From contig JBHGBB010000054.1 in assembly GCA_041946755.1 (NCBI GenBank), forward strand, positions 1 to 18,968: a stretch of DNA of 18,968 nt. Reading direction: 5' to 3'. Of the stretch, positions 13,355 through 18,968 are shown in pieces. The stretch is from JBHGBB01 sp041946755 (GTDB taxonomy: Bacteria; UBP4; UBA4092; JAOAEQ01). The stretch's first letter is position 1. Each line of letters begins with the position of its first letter. The notes under the pieces are model-generated. The model ran no database searches, was not told the DNA's origin, and worked only from the letters and a program-made list of their open reading frames with translations. Made by a program: the position numbers and the translations under genes.

Positions 13355-14149
13355 CTATTCTTTGGCGCCGGCTTGTTTGAGGATTGGGACCAGTTCAGGT
13401 ACTTTACCATCTTTCGCCAAGGATAATGCCGTTTCGCCGCCTTTCGCTTTCAGGTTGAGGTCCGCTCCTTTTTTTATCAAGACTTGGACCGTAGTGGTTT
13501 GCCCCCAGCTTACTGCCCGCATTAATGGGGTAATTCCATATTCAGTCGCCTCATTTATTTTCGCACCGTTCGCTAATAAGAGGAGAACTATTTCGGTTTC
13601 TCCATTTAAGGCTGCAGTAGTCATCGAGGTTTCCCCATCTTTACTCCGGGCATTAATATCGGCGCCATTAGCTAATAATAACTTAACGGTATCCAGATGC
13701 CCGCCGGATGCCATCATGATTGCAGTCCAATCATCAACATTCTTCTCGTTTACTTTCGCTCCTTTATCGATAAGCAGTTGAACAATATCATTATATCCAT
13801 TTAACGATGCCAGCATTAAGGCATTCCCACCAACATACGATTTCGCATGGATATCAGCTCCTTGCGCAATTAAGGTTTTAACGATACCGAGCTGCCCTTT
13901 CATCGCTGCGCCCATGAGAACCGTTCCACCGCCGGGATTCCTGGCATTCGGATTCATCCCGGAAGCTAAAAAGATATCTACCGCCGCGCTATTCCCTTGC
14001 ATAGCGCAATTAAAAAAAGCTTGGACACTATATTCGATCCCTAACGCATTCAGTTTATTTTTCGCATCTTGCGGGATGATCGCAGATGCGGTTAACGCTG
14101 CACCTAATGACAATACTAAGATAACTCCAGCGATTCGTTTCATATTCAT
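13355..14149 (-). CDS. Exported ankyrin-repeat protein (seven repeats)
   Basis: 264 residues. Signal peptide MNMKRIAGVILVLSLGAALTASA, then the cap IIPQDAKNKLNALGIEYSVQAF. Ankyrin repeats follow roughly every 33 residues from about 42 to the end. Clear TALM/TPLM-type helices and GADIN-type loops recur: GMNPNAR 64-70, GADIHAK 97-103, GAKVNEK 130-136, GADINAR 162-168, GAKINEA 195-201 and GADLNLK 228-234. The protein ends QAGAKE. The array looks complete and regular, unlike the shorter paralogue at 12353. The start is the first of two ATGs, nine bases after AAAGGA. Its first 20 nucleotides are identical to the start of the unrelated gene at 14236. Role: protein binding outside the cytoplasm; partner unknown. 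Confidence 0.88.
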   Translation of the reverse strand: MNMKRIAGVILVLSLGAALTASAIIPQDAKNKLNALGIEYSVQAFFNCAMQGNSAAVDIFLASGMNPNARNPGGGTVLMGAAMKGQLGIVKTLIAQGADIHAKSYVGGNALMLASLNGYNDIVQLLIDKGAKVNEKNVDDWTAIMMASGGHLDTVKLLLANGADINARSKDGETSMTTAALNGETEIVLLLLANGAKINEATEYGITPLMRAVSWGQTTTVQVLIKKGADLNLKAKGGETALSLAKDGKVPELVPILKQAGAKE

Positions 14150-14208
14150 ATTTATTTATCCTTTCAGTTAGCCACAGAGTAATGATGATTTACACGGATG
14201 ATTGAGAT

Positions 14209-14226
14209 ACCTATTTAGAAATAGGT
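14209..14226. other. Short hairpin after the gene at 14236
   Basis: ACCTATTT-AG-AAATAGGT, an 8-bp inverted repeat about ten bases past the stop at 14236. There is no T-run on the minus strand, so it is at most a weak terminator or an mRNA 3'-end stabiliser. Confidence 0.4.
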
Positions 14227-14235
14227 TTATCCTTA

Positions 14236-15117
14236 TTATTTTTGTTTCTGGTTATCTGATTTATTTATAGTTAATAATAGCTTTATCCTTTTATCGACTA
14301 GATTCTTTATATGCATATCATTTTTAATCAATTGTTGATAGTACTCGTCTTTTTTAACATCGTTATGCGATTTACCCATCGCCCAGACCGCTAGAAATAG
14401 ATAATTATTTTTCTTCATCGTATCATTCGTTTTCGTTGTTTCTATTAATCCTTGATTAATCAGTTTCATTGCTAAGCTAATCTCATTTTGATAGATATAT
14501 ATCGCCGCTAACATCTGACAATGATATGATTTTAAATTCTCCGAAATATTATCAACCAATTTGGCTTTATGGAATATGATCATCTTGGTAATATCGTTTT
14601 TATCCACATCGCCACCATGATTGATAATGGCATTCAGGGCTTCTCCATATGAGAACATGAAAAAATCCGATTGGCCATAAATGTTCATATGATTTTCAAT
14701 CCCTTGCAGATTGATGCGTGCAACCTCAAACACCTTCATCCGATAGGCATCATTGTCGGTAGCATGATATAGTTTCTGATAAGTATTCTGAAGCAGGCGG
14801 CGAACTTCTAAGGTCATAACTTTATCGGGATAATCGGCAATCAATTTCTCATACAGCTCTACACCCTGTTGTAGTTTTATGGTGTCACTTTGATAGATAT
14901 CTTTAAAATTACTGGCGCTCCAAACGAGCTTATTAATGGCGTTCAACCGGGTGGCATAAGTGGAATCCTGCGCTTCTTGCATAATCCCATTTTTAATTAA
15001 AGTTGAGGTATCGGAATAACTCTCTTTAGGTCTTATTGAAAGCGTTTCACTTAGCACATTTATGGTTAGAACCACCCAAAATATTAAGATAAACCCTGCG
15101 ATTCGTTTCATATTCAT
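14236..15117 (-). CDS. Exported helical protein, possibly TPR-like, unknown function
   Basis: I do not recognise the family. From the ATG at 15117 it is 293 residues: signal peptide MNMKRIAGFILIFWVVLTINVLS, then an almost wholly helical protein. LYEKLIADYPDKVMTLEVRRLLQNTYQKLY (read in pieces) resembles a degenerate TPR pair, and the later IYIYQNEISLAMKLINQGL another. A longer frame to 15189 exists but would put 24 polar residues before the signal peptide and overlap the upstream gene, so the internal start is preferred. The gap to the upstream helical-repeat gene is 38 bp, suggesting co-transcription. The first 20 nt equal those of the ankyrin gene at 14149. Confidence 0.65.
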   Translation of the reverse strand: MNMKRIAGFILIFWVVLTINVLSETLSIRPKESYSDTSTLIKNGIMQEAQDSTYATRLNAINKLVWSASNFKDIYQSDTIKLQQGVELYEKLIADYPDKVMTLEVRRLLQNTYQKLYHATDNDAYRMKVFEVARINLQGIENHMNIYGQSDFFMFSYGEALNAIINHGGDVDKNDITKMIIFHKAKLVDNISENLKSYHCQMLAAIYIYQNEISLAMKLINQGLIETTKTNDTMKKNNYLFLAVWAMGKSHNDVKKDEYYQQLIKNDMHIKNLVDKRIKLLLTINKSDNQKQK

Positions 15118-15155
15118 AAAAGTTAACCTGCTGTTATAAGGTAAGAAATAGCATG

Positions 15156-16127
15156 TTATTTTGGCGTTATTTTTAATTTCTCCTGGCACCGAACTATTAA
15201 CGGTAATAAATCTTTATCCCGAATTATTTCAATTCGCATTTTCGCTGCATCGAATTGTTCATATTGTCTCTTAAATTCGGGATCGTTGATCTTTTTATTA
15301 ATCTGTTCTGCGGTCGATAATGCTTTATCGTAATTTCCTTCTTTTTCATAGCATTGAGCTATTTCAATAGGAAAAACGATTTTGGGATTGATTTCCTCCC
15401 AAACCAATCGATATTCTGGTCTAAGCTTAGCGAAAATCGAGGTTCGAGTTGAGTCTGAGGTAAGATAGTTTATCTCTTCAATATACTTTTCCCGGGCTAA
15501 ATCATATTTATCCCATTTAAAATAGAGAGTACCAAGTTCTCCCGGTCCTGATTGCAGATACATGACGGCTTTCATCTCTTCAGGATTAAACGGCTCTAAA
15601 GCGTGTTTTGATTCCGCTTCATAGTCAGTAACATTCACCAATTTATGATGCCATTGGATAGCTTCTTTCCTTTTTTCGATAGCTTTTTCATAGTTCCCTG
15701 ATTCCTCATACCATTGTGCAAGAGTATGACTAATAGTAAATTCTCGTTCCAGCCCGTAAGGGGTTAAATCGGGACCATATAGGGTTGTCGGTGTTACCGG
15801 CATATCGCGAAGCGAGATTAACGTTTGTTCCGCTTTATCGAATATTTTTCGGTCGCGATATATTTTTATCTTATTATTGATTACAAACATTACACAATAT
15901 TCTGTTGGTTTAAATTCTGTTAAAGTATTTTCATAAACTTTTATTGCATTTTCGATATCACCTTTATCCAGGAATTGTTTAGCTTTTTCATGAATTGGTC
16001 TTTCGCTTTTACCTGAAAGATAAGGGCGATCATCGGAATAACTTCTTTGAATCAACCCGGGATTTACATACATTTGAAGCATGAATAGTATAGATATAAT
16101 TGAGGTTATAACAGTTGAATGTTTCAT
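15156..16127 (-). CDS. Exported TPR-repeat protein, unknown function
   Basis: 323 residues with signal peptide MKHSTVITSIISILFMLQMY. TPR motifs are visible at about 48-72 (AKQFLDKGDIENAIKVYENTL), 135-165 (LAQWYEESGNYEKAIEKRKEAI), 199-222 (LGTLYFKWDKYDLAREKYIEEI) and 258-283 (IAQCYEKEGNYDKALSTAEQI), each with the G/K-x-Y-x-x-A core. TPRs mediate protein contacts, here probably outside the cytoplasm. It has its own promoter at 16167-16196 and heads a likely two-gene unit with the helical protein at 14236. The ribosome-binding site is weak (AAAGAAG). Confidence 0.8.
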   Translation of the reverse strand: MKHSTVITSIISILFMLQMYVNPGLIQRSYSDDRPYLSGKSERPIHEKAKQFLDKGDIENAIKVYENTLTEFKPTEYCVMFVINNKIKIYRDRKIFDKAEQTLISLRDMPVTPTTLYGPDLTPYGLEREFTISHTLAQWYEESGNYEKAIEKRKEAIQWHHKLVNVTDYEAESKHALEPFNPEEMKAVMYLQSGPGELGTLYFKWDKYDLAREKYIEEINYLTSDSTRTSIFAKLRPEYRLVWEEINPKIVFPIEIAQCYEKEGNYDKALSTAEQINKKINDPEFKRQYEQFDAAKMRIEIIRDKDLLPLIVRCQEKLKITPK

Positions 16128-16166
16128 ACTATTTTACTTCTTTCTTTTGCTTTTGACTTTTCGTTT

Positions 16167-16196
16167 ATTGTACTCCTCGGTTTCTGTACTTGTCAA
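16167..16196 (-). promoter_or_regulatory. Sigma70-type promoter of the TPR gene
   Basis: Minus-strand -35 TTGACA (16191-16196), 18-bp spacer, -10 TACAAT (16167-16172, 5 of 6). It implies a leader of about 30 nt before the ATG at 16127. Confidence 0.7.
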
Positions 16197-16207
16197 GAAG
16201 AAAACAA

Positions 16208-16264
16208 CTTAACCACTGAGGGCACTGAATTCACAAAATATTTCAGCGATTTCAGTGGTTTCCG
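16208..16264. repeat. Imperfect inverted repeat AACCACTGA...TCAGTGGTT
   Basis: AACCACTGAGGGCACTGAA on the left is mirrored by TTTCAGTGGTTTCCGTGGTT on the right across an AT-rich centre. It follows the stop of the gene at 16269 and precedes the next promoter, so it may also act as transcript end. It belongs to the CACAGAG/CACTGA word class seen at 9771, 12256, 13205 and 14171. Confidence 0.55.
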
Positions 16265-16268
16265 TGGT

Positions 16269-16688
16269 TCATATTTTCTTAAATTCTTCTTGCAGATAGA
16301 GCGCATACCCGGTGATCTGGAGCCCTTTAGCGCGAAGATTATATTCCTCTTTAACCGATAGCGGCTGGTGAATCCATGATTCCGAAATCAGTTTGAATTT
16401 CGCTCGATGTTCCTGTTGTTTCGGGGTTTTGGGGTCGAATGGGATGGTTAATTTCCGAATATGGGTTTTCCCATTCCGGGTAGCATACACTTTCTGCCGG
16501 AATTTACCGCTGGCATTCAATGATCCTAACGGCAACCCGGTATAAACGATACTCTCCGGTTGCAATAGATGTTCCTGACCAAGTATTGATAGCGATTGTT
16601 CTAATGCCACCATCGGATTGGGATATAATGCTACCTGCTCTTTAAACAATTCGATCAGATTTTCGATAGGATATTTTATTTGGACCAT
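16269..16688 (-). CDS. Small basic protein of unknown function
   Basis: 139 residues, no signal peptide. The N-terminal half holds a helix-rich stretch (YPIENLIELFKEQVALYPNPMVALEQSL in pieces), then SLNASGKFRQKVYATRNGKTHIRKL. The C-terminal half reads PFDPKTPKQQEHRAKFKLIS, then SWIHQPLSVKEEYNLRAKG and TGYALYLQEEF. The pattern P-x-TP-x-QQ-x-x-R-x-KF ... W ... L-x-x-x-x-K-x-x-YN-x-RA ... GY-x-L is a motif I remember from assorted bacterial and phage hypothetical proteins with an HMG-box-like look; I cannot assign a function. It differs from its neighbours in being the only non-exported product of the island. A GGTGA site lies four bases before the ATG, and the gene has its own promoter and structured leader. 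Confidence 0.7.
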   Translation of the reverse strand: MVQIKYPIENLIELFKEQVALYPNPMVALEQSLSILGQEHLLQPESIVYTGLPLGSLNASGKFRQKVYATRNGKTHIRKLTIPFDPKTPKQQEHRAKFKLISESWIHQPLSVKEEYNLRAKGLQITGYALYLQEEFKKI

Positions 16689-16717
16689 AACTCACCTAAT
16701 CCTTTCCGTTAACCAGA

Positions 16718-16757
16718 GGGAGATAAAGGGATATCCGATATCCCTATACCTTCTCCC
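16718..16757 (-). promoter_or_regulatory. Structured mRNA leader hairpin of the gene at 16688
   Basis: Outer stem GGGAGA/TCTCCC (16718-16723 with 16752-16757), asymmetric internal loop, inner stem AGGGATAT/ATATCCCT (16727-16734 with 16738-16745) closed by three bases. It lies between the predicted transcription start (about 16780) and the ribosome-binding site, so it is in the 5' leader. No T-run follows, so it is not a terminator. Confidence 0.55.
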
Positions 16758-16786
16758 AGTATAAATCAGGTAAAAAGCTATAATAA

Positions 16787-16816
16787 TTTATAGTATAAAA
16801 GGAAAGGTGTTGTCAA
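16787..16816 (-). promoter_or_regulatory. Sigma70-type promoter of the gene at 16688
   Basis: Minus-strand -35 TTGACA (16811-16816), 18-bp spacer, -10 TATAAA (16787-16792); CTATAA one base over would give 17 bp. The -35 is flanked by C and A as in the other minus-strand promoters of the window. Confidence 0.7.
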
Positions 16817-16834
16817 GTGAAAAACAAAAAAGTC

Positions 16835-16945
16835 TAACCGCAGAGCTCGCAAAGTAGGCGCAAAGTACGCTAAGAGTATTCTTTGCGAGCATAGCGTGTT
16901 TTCCTTAGCGCTCCCCGCAAAGACTCGGGGTAAACTTAGCGGTTA
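16835..16945. repeat. Composite palindromic repeat (TAACCGC...GCGGTTA)
   Basis: Ends TAACCGC (16835-16841) and GCGGTTA (16939-16945) are inverted. Inside, GCTCGCAAAG (16845-16854) pairs with CTTTGCGAGC (16881-16890), and CCCCG pairs with CGGGG near 16914-16930. Words such as CGCAAAG, TACGCTAAG and TTAGCG recur. It sits between the pseudopilin-like gene at 16992 and the promoter at 16816, in a gap of about 300 bp that otherwise holds only that promoter and leader. Confidence 0.7.
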
Positions 16946-16960
16946 TCTTTTAGAATTTGT

Positions 16961-16981
16961 TTCGATATTCGATATTCGGAT
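16961..16981. repeat. Heptanucleotide tandem repeat, TTCGATA type
   Basis: TTCGATA, TTCGATA, TTCGGAT in 7-bp phase, directly beyond the stop of the gene at 16992. Confidence 0.65.
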
Positions 16982-16991
16982 TTGATTTATA

Positions 16992-17669
16992 CTACGGTCC
17001 GGTTCTAAAAATATCGCCGGAACTTTTTGAACCATTGGTCGGGTCATATTCATGGAATATGCCGTATCTTTGATACCAAGTCGAATCGGATGAAGTATAA
17101 GAGGTAACCGCTAAATCCGGTTTTTTATTCGGGCCATTACCGGCAACTATCCAGAATCCATCGGAAACTATTTTCTTCCCAACCGTAGCGGTAGTCCAGC
17201 CGGTATAATATCGATATGGCTGATTACTTTTTTTAGTAAATGGATCGGTTGGAATAGTTCTAAGGTATTGTTTACTAGTATCATTATTGATTGGTATCGC
17301 TAATATCTTTGGAACTATCGGATTCCCCAGCACATCATAATCCGGTGTAGGGTAGGTGTTATAATCGATATAATATGCTTCTAACGCAATTGCAAGAGAA
17401 TGCTGTTCACCTTTCGTTCTTGAAATATAACTTCGAAAATGAGGCGTGATTCTGCTAGATAGTGTTACTATAATCAATCCGGCGGCTACTATTGCCCAAA
17501 AGGTATAAAAAATATACCGATTGATTAAAGGTTGTTTATATTTTATTCTAGTTTGTTTCACCGATTGCTGGTTAAGTAACTCAGTGAAATATTCGGAGAT
17601 ATTAATTCCGCAATTCGGGCAGACTAATGCACTCTTTGGTATTTCCTGTTTACATTTCGGACATAACAT
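16992..17669 (-). CDS. Zinc-ribbon plus GspG-like pseudopilin-domain membrane protein
   Basis: 225 residues from the ATG at 17669, which follows AAAGGAAG by eight bases; a GTG at 17693 would place the ribosome-binding site inside the gene. N-terminus: four-cysteine zinc ribbon C3-P-K-C6 and C17-P-N-C20-G. Then a single membrane helix (about 45-66). Then a domain with the GspG/type II secretion look: RTKGEQHSLAIALEAYYIDYNTYPTP (about 74-99, in pieces), LRTIPTDPFTKKSNQPYRYYTG, and GFWIVAGNGPNKKPDL. It ends YDPTNGSKSSGDIFRTGP. In true pseudopilins the helix is preceded by a prepilin-peptidase site (G/F-T-x-x-E); none is visible here, so this is probably a membrane-anchored relative and not an assembled pilin. 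A paralogous, longer gene lies directly upstream. Confidence 0.8.
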   Translation of the reverse strand: MLCPKCKQEIPKSALVCPNCGINISEYFTELLNQQSVKQTRIKYKQPLINRYIFYTFWAIVAAGLIIVTLSSRITPHFRSYISRTKGEQHSLAIALEAYYIDYNTYPTPDYDVLGNPIVPKILAIPINNDTSKQYLRTIPTDPFTKKSNQPYRYYTGWTTATVGKKIVSDGFWIVAGNGPNKKPDLAVTSYTSSDSTWYQRYGIFHEYDPTNGSKSSGDIFRTGP

Positions 17670-17684
17670 AATGCAAACTTCCTT

Positions 17685-17770
17685 TTTAACCACGGATTAA
17701 TCCACCTTAGGCGGAATGAACACTGAAATAAAATTTAAAATGCTAATTGCTAAATTTGCAATGCTAATTA
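17685..17770. repeat. Intergenic repeat between pseudopilin-like genes, copy 1
   Basis: It starts TTAACCACGGATTAATCCACCTTAGGC (in pieces), passes a CACTGA word and ends in heptads TGCTAAT, TGCTAAA, TTTGCAA, TGCTAAT. It is nearly identical to 18725-18809. The CCACCTTAGGCGG core is a small palindrome related to that at the yidD stop. Confidence 0.8.
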
Positions 17771-17779
17771 ATTATTGCC

Positions 17780-18712
17780 CTACGGTCCTCGTCGCCAGAT
17801 ATCGCCCGGACTAACGGTGCCATTAGTCGGGTCGTAGGTCAATCCGCTGGTTAATAATGGATACGTGGTATCGCATTGCATATAATCTGGTACACCCATG
17901 CTATAGCTATCCGACCAGCATAATTCTTCCCGTAGCATCTGGCCACCTTGTATCGATAAATTGCCATCAACTTTATCCGGACCATAACTGGTAACAATCC
18001 ATCCCGATTTCGGCTGGATGCCACTACTATCAATTTTGGGATTGTCTATAACCGGGCGACCCGCAGCATTGTTCTGTCCCGGCCCACCGCCATATCCATA
18101 ATACCCTCGTCTATCCAATTTATATGGATCATGAGGTAAAGTAGTTATATATGCTACCGGAGTGGTTAAACAAACCGGAATTATCCCCCCATCTTCTGCA
18201 AAACTTCCATCACCGCGATAAGTTCCTGAACCACGAAATGAGGGTCTACCAGGGGCTGGATAGCAGTTAAAATCAATAAAATAAGCTTCTAATCCGGTTG
18301 CAAGCATATTTTGGTCACCTTTAGCACGAGAATTAAACGCACCTTTACGTAGAATTTTTGGCATCACTACCCATAAAAAGATATTCGCAAAGATTGTTAT
18401 TACAATCCCCAATATGGCTATATAAAAACTAGTAGAATATTTTTTCTTGATTATACACCTGATTAATTCGATGATTCCTAATATGAATGCTAGAGGAGTA
18501 GCGATTAAATAGATGAGCAATAATCCTATTGGATCCGACCAGTTTTTCATTGCAACATAAATGAGCGCTACACAGACAATGTTTACTATTCCAAAAGCTA
18601 CTACATATTTTGAACGCTGCGATGCTGGTTCCGGTAGTTTAGTAGATTTACCACAGTTAGGACAGAACTTATATCCCTCTTGGATTTCAACCTCACATTT
18701 CCGACATTGCAT
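17780..18712 (-). CDS. Zinc-ribbon, three-helix, GspG-like pseudopilin-domain membrane protein
   Basis: 310 residues from the ATG at 18712, which sits eight bases after AAGGAGA; an in-frame GTG at 18733 would swallow that site and is rejected. Seen: zinc ribbon C3-R-K-C6 and C17-P-N-C20-G, three hydrophobic segments (about 37-57, 62-85, 96-120; DUF4190-like in arrangement), then the GspG-like part. In the latter SRAKGDQNMLATGLEAYFIDFNCYPAP is the counterpart of the helix after a pilin transmembrane segment. LTTPVAYITTLPHDPYK, YGYGGGPG, GWIVTSYGPDK and the tail YDPTNGTVSPGDIWRRGP follow. No prepilin cleavage site. The 49 residues comparable with the partial gene at 18819 agree at 38 positions. 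It may sense zinc or bind partners on the cytoplasmic side while the pilin-like domain faces out (inference). Confidence 0.82.
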   Translation of the reverse strand: MQCRKCEVEIQEGYKFCPNCGKSTKLPEPASQRSKYVVAFGIVNIVCVALIYVAMKNWSDPIGLLLIYLIATPLAFILGIIELIRCIIKKKYSTSFYIAILGIVITIFANIFLWVVMPKILRKGAFNSRAKGDQNMLATGLEAYFIDFNCYPAPGRPSFRGSGTYRGDGSFAEDGGIIPVCLTTPVAYITTLPHDPYKLDRRGYYGYGGGPGQNNAAGRPVIDNPKIDSSGIQPKSGWIVTSYGPDKVDGNLSIQGGQMLREELCWSDSYSMGVPDYMQCDTTYPLLTSGLTYDPTNGTVSPGDIWRRGP

Positions 18713-18724
18713 AAAACTATTCTC

Positions 18725-18809
18725 CTTAACCACGGATTAATCCACCTTAGGCGCAATAAACACAGATTTAAATTTAAAATGCTAATTGTTAAATTTGCAA
18801 TGCTAATTG
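18725..18809. repeat. Intergenic repeat between pseudopilin-like genes, copy 2
   Basis: Same order as copy 1: the ribosome-binding region of the downstream gene, CCACGGATTAATCCACC, TTAGGCG, a CACAGATT word, then TGCTAAT-type heptads. Differences from copy 1 are scattered point changes. The copies together with the genes indicate a tandem duplication unit of about 1.04 kb. Confidence 0.8.
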
Positions 18810-18818
18810 AGTATTGAT

Positions 18819-18968
18819 TTATGGTCCTCGACGCCAAACATCTCCCGGGCTGATGGTACCATTGGTTGGATCATAGGTTAACCCGGTACCGACTAGAGGA
18901 TGGTGTTTATCACATAGCATATAGTCGGGAGTATCCATACTATAGCTATCCGACCAGCATAATTCTTC
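18819..18968 (-). CDS. Third pseudopilin-domain paralogue (5' part beyond window)
   Basis: Only the last 49 residues and the stop are inside the window, reading EELCWSDSYSMDTPDYMLCD at the edge and ending YDPTNGTISPGDVWRRGP. 38 of 49 residues equal those of the gene at 17780, and the downstream intergenic sequence is also shared, so this is a tandem paralogue. By analogy it should carry the same zinc ribbon and membrane segments, which cannot be seen. Confidence 0.85.
   Translation of the reverse strand, partial: EELCWSDSYSMDTPDYMLCDKHHPLVGTGLTYDPTNGTISPGDVWRRGP

Noticed and set aside
13323..13781. 152-codon plus-strand reading frame opposite the ankyrin gene
   Set aside because: It is a mirror of the regular ankyrin codon pattern. 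It has no ribosome-binding site and no recognisable motif, while the minus strand encodes a clear repeat protein with a signal peptide.
15118..15189. 24-residue N-terminal extension of the helical protein
   Set aside because: It would put a polar segment before a well-formed signal peptide and overlap the upstream gene. The shared MNMKRIAG start with the ankyrin gene supports the internal ATG.

Overview
The window reads as chromosomal DNA of an uncultured, AT-leaning, probably diderm bacterium. The diderm inference rests on a YidC with a large periplasmic domain, an ArnT/PMT-type glycosyltransferase operon and many exported repeat proteins. I cannot fix the phylum. From memory and unverified, the C-terminal signature YDPTNGTxSxGDIWR of the pseudopilin-like proteins recalls candidate-phylum bacteria of the Omnitrophota/Sumerlaeota kind. 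Housekeeping genes are intact, and the non-coding spaces are unusually rich in short repeats.

Region 1 (1-2400, minus strand) is the classic rpmH-rnpA-yidD-yidC cluster, read from a good sigma70-type promoter at 2471-2500; yidC runs off the left edge. No dnaA and no DnaA-box cluster lie next to rpmH. Region 2 (2550-2764, minus) is a tiny self-contained transcription unit: promoter, perfect Shine-Dalgarno, a 25-residue lysine-rich ORF starting with TTG, and a strong terminator.

Region 3 (2805-9764, plus) holds a probable polyprenyl-phosphate-sugar module: a PAP2 phosphatase/GT39 glycosyltransferase fusion, a DPM1/ArnC-like GT2 and a YbhN/AglD-like membrane protein. The GTPase gene der and the acyltransferase gene plsY follow. 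Between der and plsY sits an IS200/RAYT-like Y1 transposase, bracketed by two inverted copies of a three-hairpin module. Two long hairpins separate plsY from the convergent genes on the right.

Region 4 (9975-18968, all minus) is an accessory island of small paralogous families, nearly all exported or membrane-anchored. It has two carboxypeptidase-regulatory-like beta-sandwich proteins, two ankyrin-repeat proteins, two helical-repeat (TPR-type) proteins, one small basic protein, and at least three tandem proteins ending in a GspG-like domain. The two of these whose N-termini are visible start with a zinc ribbon instead of a prepilin leader. A C-terminal peptide (GDIWRRGP and variants) is shared by the pseudopilin-like and the beta-sandwich proteins.

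The most unusual signals are: a 63-bp interspersed repeat in three copies whose flanks are conserved while its 17-bp palindromic core is different every time; at least six unrelated tandem repeats that all have a 7-bp period; the mirrored triple-hairpin transposase element; the lysine-rich mini-gene; and the shared C-terminal peptide. All functional statements come from reading motifs by eye; no database search was run.
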